This document shows positions 25,173-33,931 of a stretch of 64,000 bases of DNA, piece by piece. The stretch is taken from the NCBI RefSeq assembly GCF_007746075.1, contig NZ_CP036339.1, positions 5,423,786 through 5,487,785 of the forward strand, in the 5' to 3' direction. The notes under the pieces are model-generated. The model was not told where the DNA came from. It saw only the letters and a program-made list of their open reading frames with translations, and did not search any database. Source of the stretch: Lacipirellula limnantheis. GTDB lineage: Bacteria > Planctomycetota > Planctomycetia > Pirellulales > Lacipirellulaceae. Each line of letters opens with the position of its first letter. Position 1 is the stretch's first letter. Position numbers and translations under genes: made by a program.

Positions 25173-26936
25173 ATGTCCGACGCTCCCACCGGCAATGAAA
25201 AGTCCGCGCCACGGAATTTCATTCAGCAGATCATCGACGCCGACCGCGCCGCCGGAAAAAACGGCGGACGCGTCCACACCCGCTTCCCGCCCGAACCGAA
25301 CGGCTACCTCCACATTGGCCACGCGAAAAGCATCTGCCTGAACTTCGGCCTCGCGAAGGAGTACGGCGGTAAGTTCAACCTTCGCTTCGACGACACGAAC
25401 CCGGCGAAGGAAGAACAGGAATACGTCGACTCAATTGTGGACGATGTGAACTGGTTGATCGCTGGGTTTGGGGAGACGGAAGGGTTCAGGGTTCAGGGTT
25501 CAGAAAACTCCTCTCCTGCCCCCCGAACCCCGAACGCTGAACCCTCTCTCCTGAACCCTGAACCCTTCTTTGCCTCCGATTACTTCGACCAGCTCTACGC
25601 CTGGGCCACGCAGCTGATCAAAGGCGGCAAGGCATACGTCTGCGATCTCACCGCCGAACAGATGCGCGAATACCGCGGCACGCTCACCGCCCCGGGCAAG
25701 GACAGCCCCAATCGCAACCGCACCATTGCTGAGAATCTCGAGCTCTTCGCACAGATGCGCGACGGCAAGTTCGCCGACGGCAGTCGGACGCTCCGCGCGA
25801 AGATCGACATGGCATCGCCGAACGTCAACATGCGCGATCCGGTCCTCTATCGCATTAAGCGGGCCCACCACCATCGCACCGGCGACAAGTGGTGCATCTA
25901 CCCCTCGTACGACTACACCCACGGCCAAAGCGATTCGATCGAGGGGATCACCCACTCGATCTGCACGCTCGAGTTTGAGAATCATCGCCCGCTCTACGAC
26001 TGGTTCTGCCGCGAGCTCGGCATCCACCATCCGCAGCAGATCGAATTCGCGCGTCTCAACCTCACCTACGCGGTGATGAGCAAACGGAAGCTGCTGCAGC
26101 TCGTCCAGGAGAAACACGTCGCCGGCTGGGACGATCCGAGGATGCTCACCATCCGCGGCCTCCGCCGCCGCGGCTACACCCCCGAGGCGATGCGTGCGTT
26201 CTGCGAACGGATCGGCGTGGCGAAGTTCAACAGCACGATCGACATGGCGTGGCTCGAAGACGCCATTCGCGAAGATCTCAACGAACGCGCCCCGCGCGGC
26301 ATGGGCGTGCTGCGGCCGCTAAAGGTTGTGCTCGCCAACTTGAAGGAAGGCGAAACGATTGAACTCGACGCGCCGAACCATCCGCAGCAGCCGGAGATGG
26401 GTTCGCGCAAGATTCCGCTCACCCGCGAGATCTTTATCGAGCAGGAAGACTTCATGGAAGACGCCCCCAAAAAGTTCTTCCGCCTAAAGCCCGCCGGCGA
26501 AGTCCGCCTCCGCTGCGCCGGCATCATCAAGTGCGACGAAGTCGTGAAAGACGCCGCCGGCAAGGTGACCGAGCTCCGCTGCACGTTCGATCCCGACCAC
26601 TCCCGCAAAGTAAAGGGAACGATCCACTGGGTCTCGGCGCCGCTCGCCCTCACCGCCGAGGTGCGGCTCTACGACCACTTGTTCGGCGTGGAGAATCCGG
26701 ACAACGCCCCCGAGGGGAAGACCTTTCTCGACAATCTCAACCCGAACTCGCTCGAAGTCGTCACAGACGCCAAGCTTGAACCTTCGCTAAAGGATGCATC
26801 TGCGGGGACGAGTTTTCAGTTCGAGCGATCCGGCTACTTCTTCGTCGACCCCCTCGACTCGAAACCCGGCAGGCCGGTGTTCAATCGCACTGCAACCCTG
26901 CGAGATAGTTGGACGAAAGAATCTGGCAGAGACTAA
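25173..26936 (+). CDS. glnS: Glutaminyl-tRNA synthetase with in-frame repeat insertion
   Basis: 587 residues from the ATG at 25173 (MSDAPTGN). Class I signatures: TRFPPEPNGYLHIGHAKS (HIGH motif) and VMSKRKL (KMSKS equivalent), with the GlnRS-type C-terminal anticodon-binding beta-barrels (VRLRCAGIIK, KVKGTIHWVSA). Compared with E. coli GlnRS there is an extra block of about 30 residues (roughly 103-132, between DDVNWLIAGFGE and FFASDYFDQLYA). It is encoded exactly by a 90-base palindromic repeat (25479-25568) and leaves the frame intact, so the protein should be full length and active. Confidence 0.96.
   Translation: MSDAPTGNEKSAPRNFIQQIIDADRAAGKNGGRVHTRFPPEPNGYLHIGHAKSICLNFGLAKEYGGKFNLRFDDTNPAKEEQEYVDSIVDDVNWLIAGFGETEGFRVQGSENSSPAPRTPNAEPSLLNPEPFFASDYFDQLYAWATQLIKGGKAYVCDLTAEQMREYRGTLTAPGKDSPNRNRTIAENLELFAQMRDGKFADGSRTLRAKIDMASPNVNMRDPVLYRIKRAHHHRTGDKWCIYPSYDYTHGQSDSIEGITHSICTLEFENHRPLYDWFCRELGIHHPQQIEFARLNLTYAVMSKRKLLQLVQEKHVAGWDDPRMLTIRGLRRRGYTPEAMRAFCERIGVAKFNSTIDMAWLEDAIREDLNERAPRGMGVLRPLKVVLANLKEGETIELDAPNHPQQPEMGSRKIPLTREIFIEQEDFMEDAPKKFFRLKPAGEVRLRCAGIIKCDEVVKDAAGKVTELRCTFDPDHSRKVKGTIHWVSAPLALTAEVRLYDHLFGVENPDNAPEGKTFLDNLNPNSLEVVTDAKLEPSLKDASAGTSFQFERSGYFFVDPLDSKPGRPVFNRTATLRDSWTKESGRD
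25479..25568. repeat. Palindromic gggttcag-word repeat inserted in frame in glnS
   Basis: Perfect 18-base arms GAAGGGTTCAGGGTTCAG (25479-25496) and CTGAACCCTGAACCCTTC (25551-25568). The whole unit is 90 bases, 30 codons, and its translation is rich in Pro, Asn, Ser and Glu with no counterpart in E. coli GlnRS. Confidence 0.9.
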
Positions 26937-27201
26937 AAGACTAGATGACAAGGCCGTTGCCGTTTTGGCGCCGAAGCGACAATCGGAGGCTACGTCGAGC
27001 GAACCCCCAGCCTCCAATCGCCGTACAAGAGTTAATTTCCGCCCATTTTGCGTTACGGCACTACCCTGACCGCAGCGAACTTCGCCCTGCCCCGGTGGGT
27101 CCGTAGGGTGTAAAATCAAGAACCATCCGGCGTCTCCCTAGCGTCCGCAGCCATTCTCCGCTGCCGCTGGCGGCGATGCGAGCAGACAGGATGCCCTCCC
27201 T

Positions 27202-28896
27202 GTGGCCGATCTCCATCCCACCTTGGCCAGCGACCTTACTGTCGAGGCGCCACGGCAATCATTCGATTCAGAGAACGAATCGGATACTCAGTTGCGAAAG
27301 TCCGCCCGTCGCCGCGTGGCTCTGGTCGAGGGGAGCACGCCCCACATGAGCAGCGAGACGCGCGGCGTCTTGCGCCGTCGGTTGCGCATCGCAGCCGTAC
27401 TCCTGTTCATTGGATTCGCATCGTTCTTCTTATACTCGACGGTCCGGTGGAAGATGTCCGATCATCTCCAAGCGGACTATCGCTGGGTCTTTTTCTCCCA
27501 AATCGCGGTGATCACGCTCTTGGGGCTTTCCGCCTGGAAGCTCTGCGCCAAGTGCGACCTCTCGATGACCAAGCTCCGCATCGGCGAGGCGATCGTCTTC
27601 GGTGCACCGGCGCTGTTCTTCACGGTGCTGACCTATCACAAGCTGACCTATTGCGCAATGCTCGACGAGGGGCATGCCCACATCGCCAGCACGCCCGCCG
27701 CGTGGATGTTGTTGATTTTCTGTTATGCGATCTTCATCCCAAACAATTGGCGCCGGGCCGCAGCCGTCATTGGCCCGCTCGCTCTGACGCCGATGGTCGT
27801 CATGGCAGTCGCCTATTTCACTTGCCCCGCCCTGTCGGCGCTCCTGCAGTCAGACGACTTCGACGACTTGCCGGTCGAGCAGGCAATGCTGCTAGCCCTA
27901 TCGGCCATGGTAGCGATCGTCGGCGTCCACACGATCAACGCCCTGCGGCACGAAGCATTCGTCGCGAAGCAGCTCGGCCAGTACCGCCTCAAACGCCTTC
28001 TCGGCAGCGGTGGCATGGGCGAGGTGTACCTCGCCGAGCATCAGATGATGAAACGCCCCTGCGCCGTGAAGGTCATCCGACCCGAGAAAGCGGGCGACCC
28101 GCAGGTGCTCGCCCGCTTCGAACGCGAAGTCCGCGCCACGGCAAAACTCTCGCACTGGAATTCGATCGACATCTACGACTACGGCCGCACTCCCGATGGC
28201 ACGTTTTACTATGTGATGGAGTTCCTCCCCGGTCACAACCTGGGCGAGCTCGTCCGCGAGCATGGCCCCCTCCCCGCGTCGCGCATCCTCTACCTTATGC
28301 GACAAGTCTGCGACGCCCTGGCCGAGGCCCACAGCCACGGCCTGGTCCATCGCGACATCAAGCCGGCGAACATCTACTGCGCCTACCGCGGCGGGGTCTT
28401 CGACGTGGCGAAGCTGCTCGACTTCGGACTGGCCAAACCGCTGACCGACGCCAACGATTCGGGCCTGACGCAAGAAGGGTCGATCACCGGCTCGCCGCTG
28501 TTCATGTCGCCCGAGCAAGCTGGCAGCGAAGAGGTCGACGGCCGCAGCGATATTTACTCGCTGGGCGCCGTGATGTACTTCATGGCCACCGGCAAGGCGC
28601 CGTTCGAATACGCCAGCCCGCTGAAGGTGATGATCGCCCACGCCAGCGAAGACCCCGAGCCGCCGCGCTACCTAAACGGCGACATCCCGGCCGAGCTGGA
28701 AGAGGTGATCCTCCGCTCGCTCGAGAAGCGCCCCGGCGACCGCTACCAAACGGTCGCTGAGCTCCGCGAAGCCCTCGACCGCGTCCCGGTCGACAGCGAA
28801 TGGACCGCCCGGATGGCCGCCGACTGGTGGAACAACTACGGCTGCCCGCAGCGCAAAGCGATGGCCGAAGAGGCCGTCGAAATGGCCGCCGTCTGA
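27202..28896 (+). CDS. Membrane-anchored serine/threonine protein kinase (PknB-like)
   Basis: 564 residues from a GTG start. Unusually, the membrane part comes first: six or so hydrophobic helices between residues 60 and 250 (AAVLLFIGFASFFLY, WVFFSQIAVITLLGL, AIVFGAPALFFTVL and others). The kinase domain (about 258-530) follows at the C-terminus: LLGSGGMGEVYLAEH (P-loop), AVKVIRPEK (Lys), HRDIKPANI (catalytic loop), LLDFGLAK (DFG) and GSPLFMSPEQ (activation segment). All key residues are present, so it should be active and cytosolic. No cognate phosphatase or obvious target lies nearby. Confidence 0.92.
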   Translation: MADLHPTLASDLTVEAPRQSFDSENESDTQLRKSARRRVALVEGSTPHMSSETRGVLRRRLRIAAVLLFIGFASFFLYSTVRWKMSDHLQADYRWVFFSQIAVITLLGLSAWKLCAKCDLSMTKLRIGEAIVFGAPALFFTVLTYHKLTYCAMLDEGHAHIASTPAAWMLLIFCYAIFIPNNWRRAAAVIGPLALTPMVVMAVAYFTCPALSALLQSDDFDDLPVEQAMLLALSAMVAIVGVHTINALRHEAFVAKQLGQYRLKRLLGSGGMGEVYLAEHQMMKRPCAVKVIRPEKAGDPQVLARFEREVRATAKLSHWNSIDIYDYGRTPDGTFYYVMEFLPGHNLGELVREHGPLPASRILYLMRQVCDALAEAHSHGLVHRDIKPANIYCAYRGGVFDVAKLLDFGLAKPLTDANDSGLTQEGSITGSPLFMSPEQAGSEEVDGRSDIYSLGAVMYFMATGKAPFEYASPLKVMIAHASEDPEPPRYLNGDIPAELEEVILRSLEKRPGDRYQTVAELREALDRVPVDSEWTARMAADWWNNYGCPQRKAMAEEAVEMAAV

Positions 28897-28939
28897 ACCG
28901 CCGGCCGTTTTCCCGTGTCTTTCCGCTTGCCCAGTCACC

Positions 28940-28985
28940 CCGAGGTACTCCGAGGGGTCCGGCTAGATTCCTCGGAGCACCTCGG
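28940..28985. repeat. Inverted repeat CCGAGGTACTCCGAGG
   Basis: CCGAGGTACTCCGAGG (28940-28955) pairs with CCTCGGAGCACCTCGG (28970-28985) at 15 of 16 positions around a GCTAGATT loop region. Found in the 343-base gap before leuC, together with the repeat at 29105; no gene is visible in this gap. Confidence 0.75.
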
Positions 28986-29104
28986 AATGACCGAACGGGT
29001 CGGGGACACGGCATCACCACCTGTCTTTCGGCTGACTTCCGCGGAACCCCTGCGCCGCCTAAAATGAGGGATTCGGCCCCACCTCTGCGGCCGAACCGTA
29101 TCCT

Positions 29105-29188
29105 AGCCCCTGGCTCCGCCAGGGGGTCGCTTCCCACACCACAAGAGCCCGAAGCGTCGACTCACCCCCCTGACGAAGCCAGGGGCTA
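29105..29188. repeat. 84-base AGCCCCTGGCTCCGCC palindrome, copy 1
   Basis: Begins AGCCCCTGGCTCCGCCAGGGG and ends with the inverted CCCCTGACGAAGCCAGGGGCT. Same family and length as 33833-33915 and 39607-39690. Each arm can also fold on itself. Confidence 0.85.
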
Positions 29189-29239
29189 CAGCGATCGCTT
29201 CCCGCGTCAGACATTTTGCCATTCGATCGAGGTCAGTCG

Positions 29240-30655
29240 ATGAGCGCCGCCGCCAAGCCCCGCACGTTGTTCGAGAAAATCTGGGACGCCCACGTCGTCC
29301 ACGCGCAAGAGGGTCGGCAAACGATTCTGTACATCGACCTGCAGCTCGTCCACGAAGTGACCAGTGCCCAGGCGTTCGAAGGCCTCCGCCTCGCCGGCCG
29401 CAAGGTCCGCCGTCCCGAGCGGACGATCGCCACCGCCGATCACAACGTCCCCACCACCGACCGCAGCCTGCCGATCGCCGACCCGATCTCGAAACAGCAG
29501 ATCGACACGCTCCGCAACAACTGCCAAGAGTTCGGCATCACCCACTACGACATGGGCGACGTTCGCCAGGGGATCGTCCACGTCATCGGCCCCGAGCTCG
29601 GCTACACGCAGCCCGGCATGACGATCGTCTGCGGCGATAGCCACACGTCGACCCACGGCGCGTTCGGCGCTCTCGCCTTCGGCATCGGCACGAGCGAAGT
29701 CGAGCACGTCCTCGCGACGCAAACGCTCCTGCAGTACAAGCCAAAGACGCTCGAACTCCGCACCGACGGCAAACTCGGCCGCGGCGTCACCGCGAAGGAC
29801 CTCGTCCTCTACCTCATCGGCCAGATCACCACCGACGGCGGCACCGGCTACTGTCTCGAGTTCACCGGCGAGGCCCTCAAAGGCCTCACGATGGAAAACC
29901 GGATGACGATCTGCAACATGTCGATCGAAGCAGGTGCCCGCGCAGGCATGATCGCCCCCGACCAGACGACGTTCGACTACCTCAAGGGCCGCCCCTTCGC
30001 CCCCGCCGGCGCCGCGTGGGACAAGGCCGTCGCCTACTGGAAGACGCTCCCCACCGATCCCGGCGCCAAGTACGACAAGTCGCTCGTCTTTCAGGCCGCC
30101 GACATCGCCCCGCAAGTCACCTGGGGAACTAACCCCGGCCAGGTCGCGGCGATCACCGCCAAGATTCCCCGCCCCGGCGACTTCAGCGATCCGACTGACC
30201 AGAAGACGACCGCCCAGTCACTCGAATACATGGGCCTCGCCGGCGGCGAACCAATCACCGACCTGAAGCTCGACCGCGTCTTCATCGGCTCCTGCACCAA
30301 CGCCCGCATCGAAGACCTCCGCGCCGCCGCCGAAGTGGCGAAGGGCAAGAAGGTCTCGGGCCACGTCCAAGCCATGGTCGTCCCCGGAAGCGGCCAGGTG
30401 AAGGTCCAGGCCGAGTCGGAAGGCCTCGACAAAATCTTTAAAGAAGCCGGCTTCGACTGGCGCGAGGCCGGCTGCAGCATGTGCCTCGCAATGAACCCCG
30501 ACAAGCTCGCCCCCGGCGAACGGTGCGCGTCGACGAGCAACCGCAACTTCGAAGGCCGGCAAGGCAAGGGCGGCCGCACCCATTTAGTGTCGCCAGCGAT
30601 GGCCGCTGCGGCTGCGGTGGCGGGGCACTTTGTCGACGTCAGAGACTGGGAATAG
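29240..30655 (+). CDS. leuC: 3-isopropylmalate dehydratase large subunit
   Basis: 471 residues, normal LeuC length, from the ATG at 29240. Aconitase-fold: MTIVCGDSHTSTHGAFGALA, FIGSCTNARIEDLRAAAEV (first Fe-S Cys) and EAGCSMCLAMNPD (second and third Cys) hold the 4Fe-4S cluster; NRNFEGRQGKGGRTHL near the C-terminus is the substrate-binding region. Isomerises 2-isopropylmalate to 3-isopropylmalate in leucine synthesis with LeuD. LeuD is normally adjacent, but an unrelated 263-codon ORF (30659-31447) lies between them here. Confidence 0.97.
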   Translation: MSAAAKPRTLFEKIWDAHVVHAQEGRQTILYIDLQLVHEVTSAQAFEGLRLAGRKVRRPERTIATADHNVPTTDRSLPIADPISKQQIDTLRNNCQEFGITHYDMGDVRQGIVHVIGPELGYTQPGMTIVCGDSHTSTHGAFGALAFGIGTSEVEHVLATQTLLQYKPKTLELRTDGKLGRGVTAKDLVLYLIGQITTDGGTGYCLEFTGEALKGLTMENRMTICNMSIEAGARAGMIAPDQTTFDYLKGRPFAPAGAAWDKAVAYWKTLPTDPGAKYDKSLVFQAADIAPQVTWGTNPGQVAAITAKIPRPGDFSDPTDQKTTAQSLEYMGLAGGEPITDLKLDRVFIGSCTNARIEDLRAAAEVAKGKKVSGHVQAMVVPGSGQVKVQAESEGLDKIFKEAGFDWREAGCSMCLAMNPDKLAPGERCASTSNRNFEGRQGKGGRTHLVSPAMAAAAAVAGHFVDVRDWE

Positions 30656-30658
30656 TCT

Positions 30659-31447
30659 ATGAGATCGCCAAGATGGCTTACGCAATTTTACGAGCGAGCG
30701 ACGCTTCGTCGAAGAACCGTCGGAAAACTCCGCGTCCCATCAGGCAAACTGTTGATCTGTGACATATCCGGCGGATGCAAAGAAAGAGATGCCATTGAGG
30801 TACCTGCCGGCGACTATTGGATTGTCGTTGAAATGGGGAAACCAACGAAAGAGAATCCGTTCTTTCAGCGGATTGTTCGGCGCGCGATTATCACCAATCG
30901 ACGCATAGACGACTCGGAGCTGATTCAAGTTGGCAAAGTGGGTGTTGATATGGCTCGGATCGTCGTCGCCGACTGCGCCGACTTTCTGAATTACTCAGAA
31001 GCAGAAGGACCGGAACGAATCGGATGCGTCTCAACGGCTAGGGAAAATCGCGTTAAATCCCTTCTAAGCGAGAGATTTAAGCTTACTTTTTACCGGTTCA
31101 ATATTGTGACGGCGCGATGTAGAGAGCCAATCAATGACGATTTAAAGAATCAAATCCTGGCGTACCTGCGATCCTTTCCAGAGTACGCACGAAACACTCA
31201 CATTCATTTTTACGTTGAAACTTGTAGCACGTGGGATCGAGTGAATCGATTTAACAAACCGTTCGGTATGCTCCCTATCGACTCGAAGAAGTCCGCATCG
31301 CTTGCCGTTATCGAGAGCGGGTTTGGCGACGGCGTGTACCCCATCTATGCGAGGCGCGGTTCCGGCGGCGCGACTGAGGTTGAAGTACATTTCCACGACG
31401 CAACGACAGAAGAATTCGTAAATAGCTTTGCAGTCCTAAACTCATAA
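30659..31447 (+). CDS. Unknown AT-rich ORF between leuC and leuD (DUF4241-like?)
   Basis: 262 residues, three bases after the leuC stop and 11 before leuD. Base composition is clearly richer in A/T than its flanks. No signal peptide or TM. Patterns such as VPSGKLLICDISG, VPAGDYWIVVE, VGVDMARIVVADCADF and, at the C-terminus, ESGFGDGVYPIYA resemble the repeated units of DUF4241-type proteins, but I cannot confirm this. Function unknown. Its composition and its position splitting a conserved gene pair suggest horizontal arrival, while the intact frame and tight spacing suggest it is expressed with leuCD. Confidence 0.7.
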   Translation: MRSPRWLTQFYERATLRRRTVGKLRVPSGKLLICDISGGCKERDAIEVPAGDYWIVVEMGKPTKENPFFQRIVRRAIITNRRIDDSELIQVGKVGVDMARIVVADCADFLNYSEAEGPERIGCVSTARENRVKSLLSERFKLTFYRFNIVTARCREPINDDLKNQILAYLRSFPEYARNTHIHFYVETCSTWDRVNRFNKPFGMLPIDSKKSASLAVIESGFGDGVYPIYARRGSGGATEVEVHFHDATTEEFVNSFAVLNS

Positions 31448-31458
31448 TTGATCTAACA

Positions 31459-32055
31459 ATGAAACCATTCACCACCCTCACCGGCACCACCGTCGCCCTC
31501 GACCGCGCCAACATCGACACCGACCAAATCATCCCCAAGCAGTTCCTCAAGCGGATCGAACGAACCGGCTTCGGCGAGTTCCTCTTTTGGGACTGGATGC
31601 GGCACGACGACGGCACCGTCAACGAAGAGTTCGAGCTCAACAAGCCGTACGCCAAGGGGGCGAGCATCCTGCTGGCCCGCCGCAACTTCGGCAGCGGTTC
31701 GAGCCGCGAGCACGCCCCGTGGGCGCTCGAAGACTTCGGCTTCCGCGTCGTCGTCGCCCCCAGCTACGCCGACATCTTCTACAACAACTGCTTCAAGAAC
31801 GGCATGCTGCCGATCCACCTCAGCGAAGAGCAGGTTGAAGAGCTGTTCCAGCGCGAAGCGAAGCACCGCCCCTACCAACTGACGGCGGACCTCAATACGT
31901 GCACGCTCAGCGACGGGCACGGCTTCTCAGCGAAGTTCGAAGTCGAACCCTTCCGCCGCCACTGCCTGCTGAACGGCCTCGACGACATCGGCCTCACGCT
32001 CGAACACGAGTCGAAGATCACCGCCTACGAGACCGCCCACGGCATCGGCGTTTGA
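31459..32055 (+). CDS. leuD: 3-isopropylmalate dehydratase small subunit
   Basis: 198 residues, normal for LeuD. Typical segments: NIDTDQIIPKQFLKRIERTGF near residue 20, ARRNFGSGSSREHAPWAL (residues 74-91, substrate-contacting loop) and IFYNNCFKNGMLPI. Partner of LeuC (29240). A hairpin repeat begins 25 bases after its stop. Confidence 0.97.
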   Translation: MKPFTTLTGTTVALDRANIDTDQIIPKQFLKRIERTGFGEFLFWDWMRHDDGTVNEEFELNKPYAKGASILLARRNFGSGSSREHAPWALEDFGFRVVVAPSYADIFYNNCFKNGMLPIHLSEEQVEELFQREAKHRPYQLTADLNTCTLSDGHGFSAKFEVEPFRRHCLLNGLDDIGLTLEHESKITAYETAHGIGV

Positions 32056-32080
32056 GGGGCTAGCTTCCTCGAAGACAATT

Positions 32081-32166
32081 TCTCACGCAAAGGCGCAAAG
32101 GCGCGAAGGAATTGGATGAATATCCGCATCTTGTTTTTCTTTGCGCCTTTGCGCCTTTGCGTGAGA
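32081..32166. repeat. gcgcaaag-word hairpin overlapping a gene start
   Basis: 27-base arms (32081-32107 and 32140-32166) beginning TCTCACGCAAAGGCGCAAAG and pairing at 26 of 27 positions. The ATG at 32116 lies in the loop, and the second arm is translated as part of the signal region of the next gene. Confidence 0.9.
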
Positions 32167-33333
32167 TCTTTTTTGAATTCAGTTTTCAGACTTTCTTTTT
32201 CCTTATTTCTATCAATTGCTTGCATCGCGCCCCTCTCGGCCGCTGAAGCTGATAAGCCAGCCGAGCCGAAGCCAACCAGCGCCGCAGCCTGCCCCCCCTA
32301 CGCTGAGCCAACCGACGAGTCCGACCAGTACAACGTCGAGACGCTCCTCACCGGCCTCGACAATCCCTGCGCGATCGTCCTTCGCCCCGGCGCCGCGACC
32401 GGCTCAGCCTACGAGCTCTACCTCTCCGAAAGCGGCGCCGGCCAAATCCTGCGTCTCAAGAGCGACGACCTCAAGGCGCCGACGCCGATCGTCACCGGCT
32501 TTCCGGTCGACAGCTACGGCGACGCTAAGAAGGACGAACCCGAGTACCGCATCGGCCCGCTCGGCCTCGCCTTCCTCACGCCGACCAAACTCGCCGTCGG
32601 CGGCGCCGGCTTGCCGCAAGGCGAGGACCTCGTCGTCGTCTTTTCGCTTCCCGCTGACGGTTCGCCCCTCAAGTACGACCAGCAAGAGTACGCCGTCGGC
32701 CCCATCCCGAAGGGGCCGCAATCAACCTCCGGCGAAGGCAACTTCTACGGCCTCGCCAAGACCGACGACGCGCTCTTCGTCACCTCCAACGGCGACGACG
32801 ACCAAGCGTGGATCTTGAAGGCCGACCTCAAGGCGAACAAGCTCGCCGATCTGCAACCCTTCATCGCCACGAAGCCGCTGCTCGGCACGACCGGCCCCAC
32901 CGCCGCCACGGTCAACCCGAAGGAGCAGTCCCACTATTTGGTCGTCAGCCAGATGTCGGACTTCAAGAAAGATCGCGACAGCCTGCTGACGTTCTACAGC
33001 CCGAAGACCGGCAAGGTCGCGCTCAACCAGCGGACGGGACTCTATGACATCGCGGCACTAGCCTACAGCCCGACCGATCAACTCTACGCCGCCGACGTGG
33101 TGCGAGCCGACGCCAAGCTCGGCGGCGTCTATCGACTCGACGCCGCGGAAGTCGACGGCCGGCAGACGACGCGGGCCGTGAAGATCGCCGCCGCCGAGCG
33201 CCCCACCGCTCTAACCTTCGCCCCCGATGGCGCCATGTACGTCACCGCGATCGGCCCGCGCCAAGCCCCCGACGGCGAAGCGACCGGCGTGCTGCTGAAG
33301 ATCACTCCCAAGAATGACCCGGTGAAGTTCTAA
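32116..33333 (+). CDS. Secreted protein of unknown function, beta-propeller-like
   Basis: 405 residues. The first 20 codons come from a hairpin repeat (FFFAPLRLCVRS); the hydrophobic stretch LSFSLFLSIACIAPLSAAEA that follows is a signal peptide. The true start may lie within or after the repeat (for example a TTG near 32170); no Shine-Dalgarno decides. The mature part contains recurring blocks (YELYLSESGAGQILRL, ADGSPLKYDQQEY, YSPTDQLYAADVV, TFAPDGAMYVTAIG) like a sugar/PQQ-dehydrogenase-type beta-propeller, without recognisable active-site residues. Probably periplasmic. Confidence 0.75.
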   Translation: MNIRILFFFAPLRLCVRSFLNSVFRLSFSLFLSIACIAPLSAAEADKPAEPKPTSAAACPPYAEPTDESDQYNVETLLTGLDNPCAIVLRPGAATGSAYELYLSESGAGQILRLKSDDLKAPTPIVTGFPVDSYGDAKKDEPEYRIGPLGLAFLTPTKLAVGGAGLPQGEDLVVVFSLPADGSPLKYDQQEYAVGPIPKGPQSTSGEGNFYGLAKTDDALFVTSNGDDDQAWILKADLKANKLADLQPFIATKPLLGTTGPTAATVNPKEQSHYLVVSQMSDFKKDRDSLLTFYSPKTGKVALNQRTGLYDIAALAYSPTDQLYAADVVRADAKLGGVYRLDAAEVDGRQTTRAVKIAAAERPTALTFAPDGAMYVTAIGPRQAPDGEATGVLLKITPKNDPVKF

Positions 33334-33363
33334 GGTTCGTCTCTTTGGTCCACAGAAGAATGA

Positions 33364-33457
33364 AACACAGAGAGCACAGAGGACACGGAGAAAAGATGAA
33401 GTTGAGTATCGCCTAGCTTCCGCTTGCCTTCTCTGTGATCTCTGTGGCCTCTGTGTT
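33364..33457. repeat. cacagag-word hairpin
   Basis: 29-base arms, AACACAGAGAGCACAGAGG... (33364-33392) and the inverted ...CCTCTGTGTT (33429-33457), pairing at about 24 of 29 positions. Same word family as the cores of the nested elements at 8721 and 52788, but without their outer ends. Confidence 0.85.
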
Positions 33458-33505
33458 GAAAGACTTCTCTTTCAACTCTCCAATTCGTTCTAAGAAAGCT
33501 GATCC

Positions 33506-33826
33506 ATGTCGCGCCGCGAAAAAATCGAAGCCATGCTCGTCGACGAACCGCGCGACACGTTCCTGCGCTACAGCCTCGCAATGGAACTCGAAAAAGAGGG
33601 CGACCACGACGCCAGCCTCGCGAAGTTCAACGAGCTCACCCGCGACGAGCCCCCCTACGTCCCGGCGTTCTTCATGGCTGCGCAACAACTCGCCAAGCTC
33701 AATCGCATCAACGAAGCGCGCACCTATCTCCGAGAGGGCATCGACGCCGCCCGCGCCCAAGGCAACGCCCATGCCGCAGGCGAAATGAGCGAGTTCCTGG
33801 CGTCGTTAGGATCGGCGGGCGAGTAG
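33506..33826 (+). CDS. Small TPR-type protein
   Basis: 106 residues. Two to three tetratricopeptide-like helix pairs: RDTFLRYSLAMELEKEGDHDASLAKFNEL and VPAFFMAAQQLAKLNRINEARTYLREGI carry the TPR spacing of small and aromatic residues. No signal peptide, so cytosolic; probably mediates protein contacts. Seven bases after the stop an AGCCCCCG palindrome begins. Confidence 0.8.
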   Translation: MSRREKIEAMLVDEPRDTFLRYSLAMELEKEGDHDASLAKFNELTRDEPPYVPAFFMAAQQLAKLNRINEARTYLREGIDAARAQGNAHAAGEMSEFLASLGSAGE

Positions 33827-33832
33827 TCTTGC

Positions 33833-33915
33833 AGCCCCCGGCTCCGCCGGGGGGTCGCGCACCACGCCGACACGCAACGGAGCGCAAACCGACCCCCGGG
33901 CGGAGCCCGGGGCTA
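33833..33915. repeat. AGCCCC(C/T)GGCTCCGCC palindrome, copy 2
   Basis: Starts AGCCCCCGGCTCCGCCGGGG and ends CCCCGGGCGGAGCCCGGGGCT. About 83 bases, the same architecture as copies at 29105 and 39607. It occupies the gap between the TPR gene (plus) and the convergent PSP1 gene, a position suited to a two-way terminator. Confidence 0.85.
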
Positions 33916-33931
33916 CAGATAAGAAACTGCG

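Noticed and set aside
27447..28760. 437-codon open frame inside the kinase gene, other plus frame
   Set aside because: Arg/Pro-rich frame-shifted translation of a conserved kinase domain.
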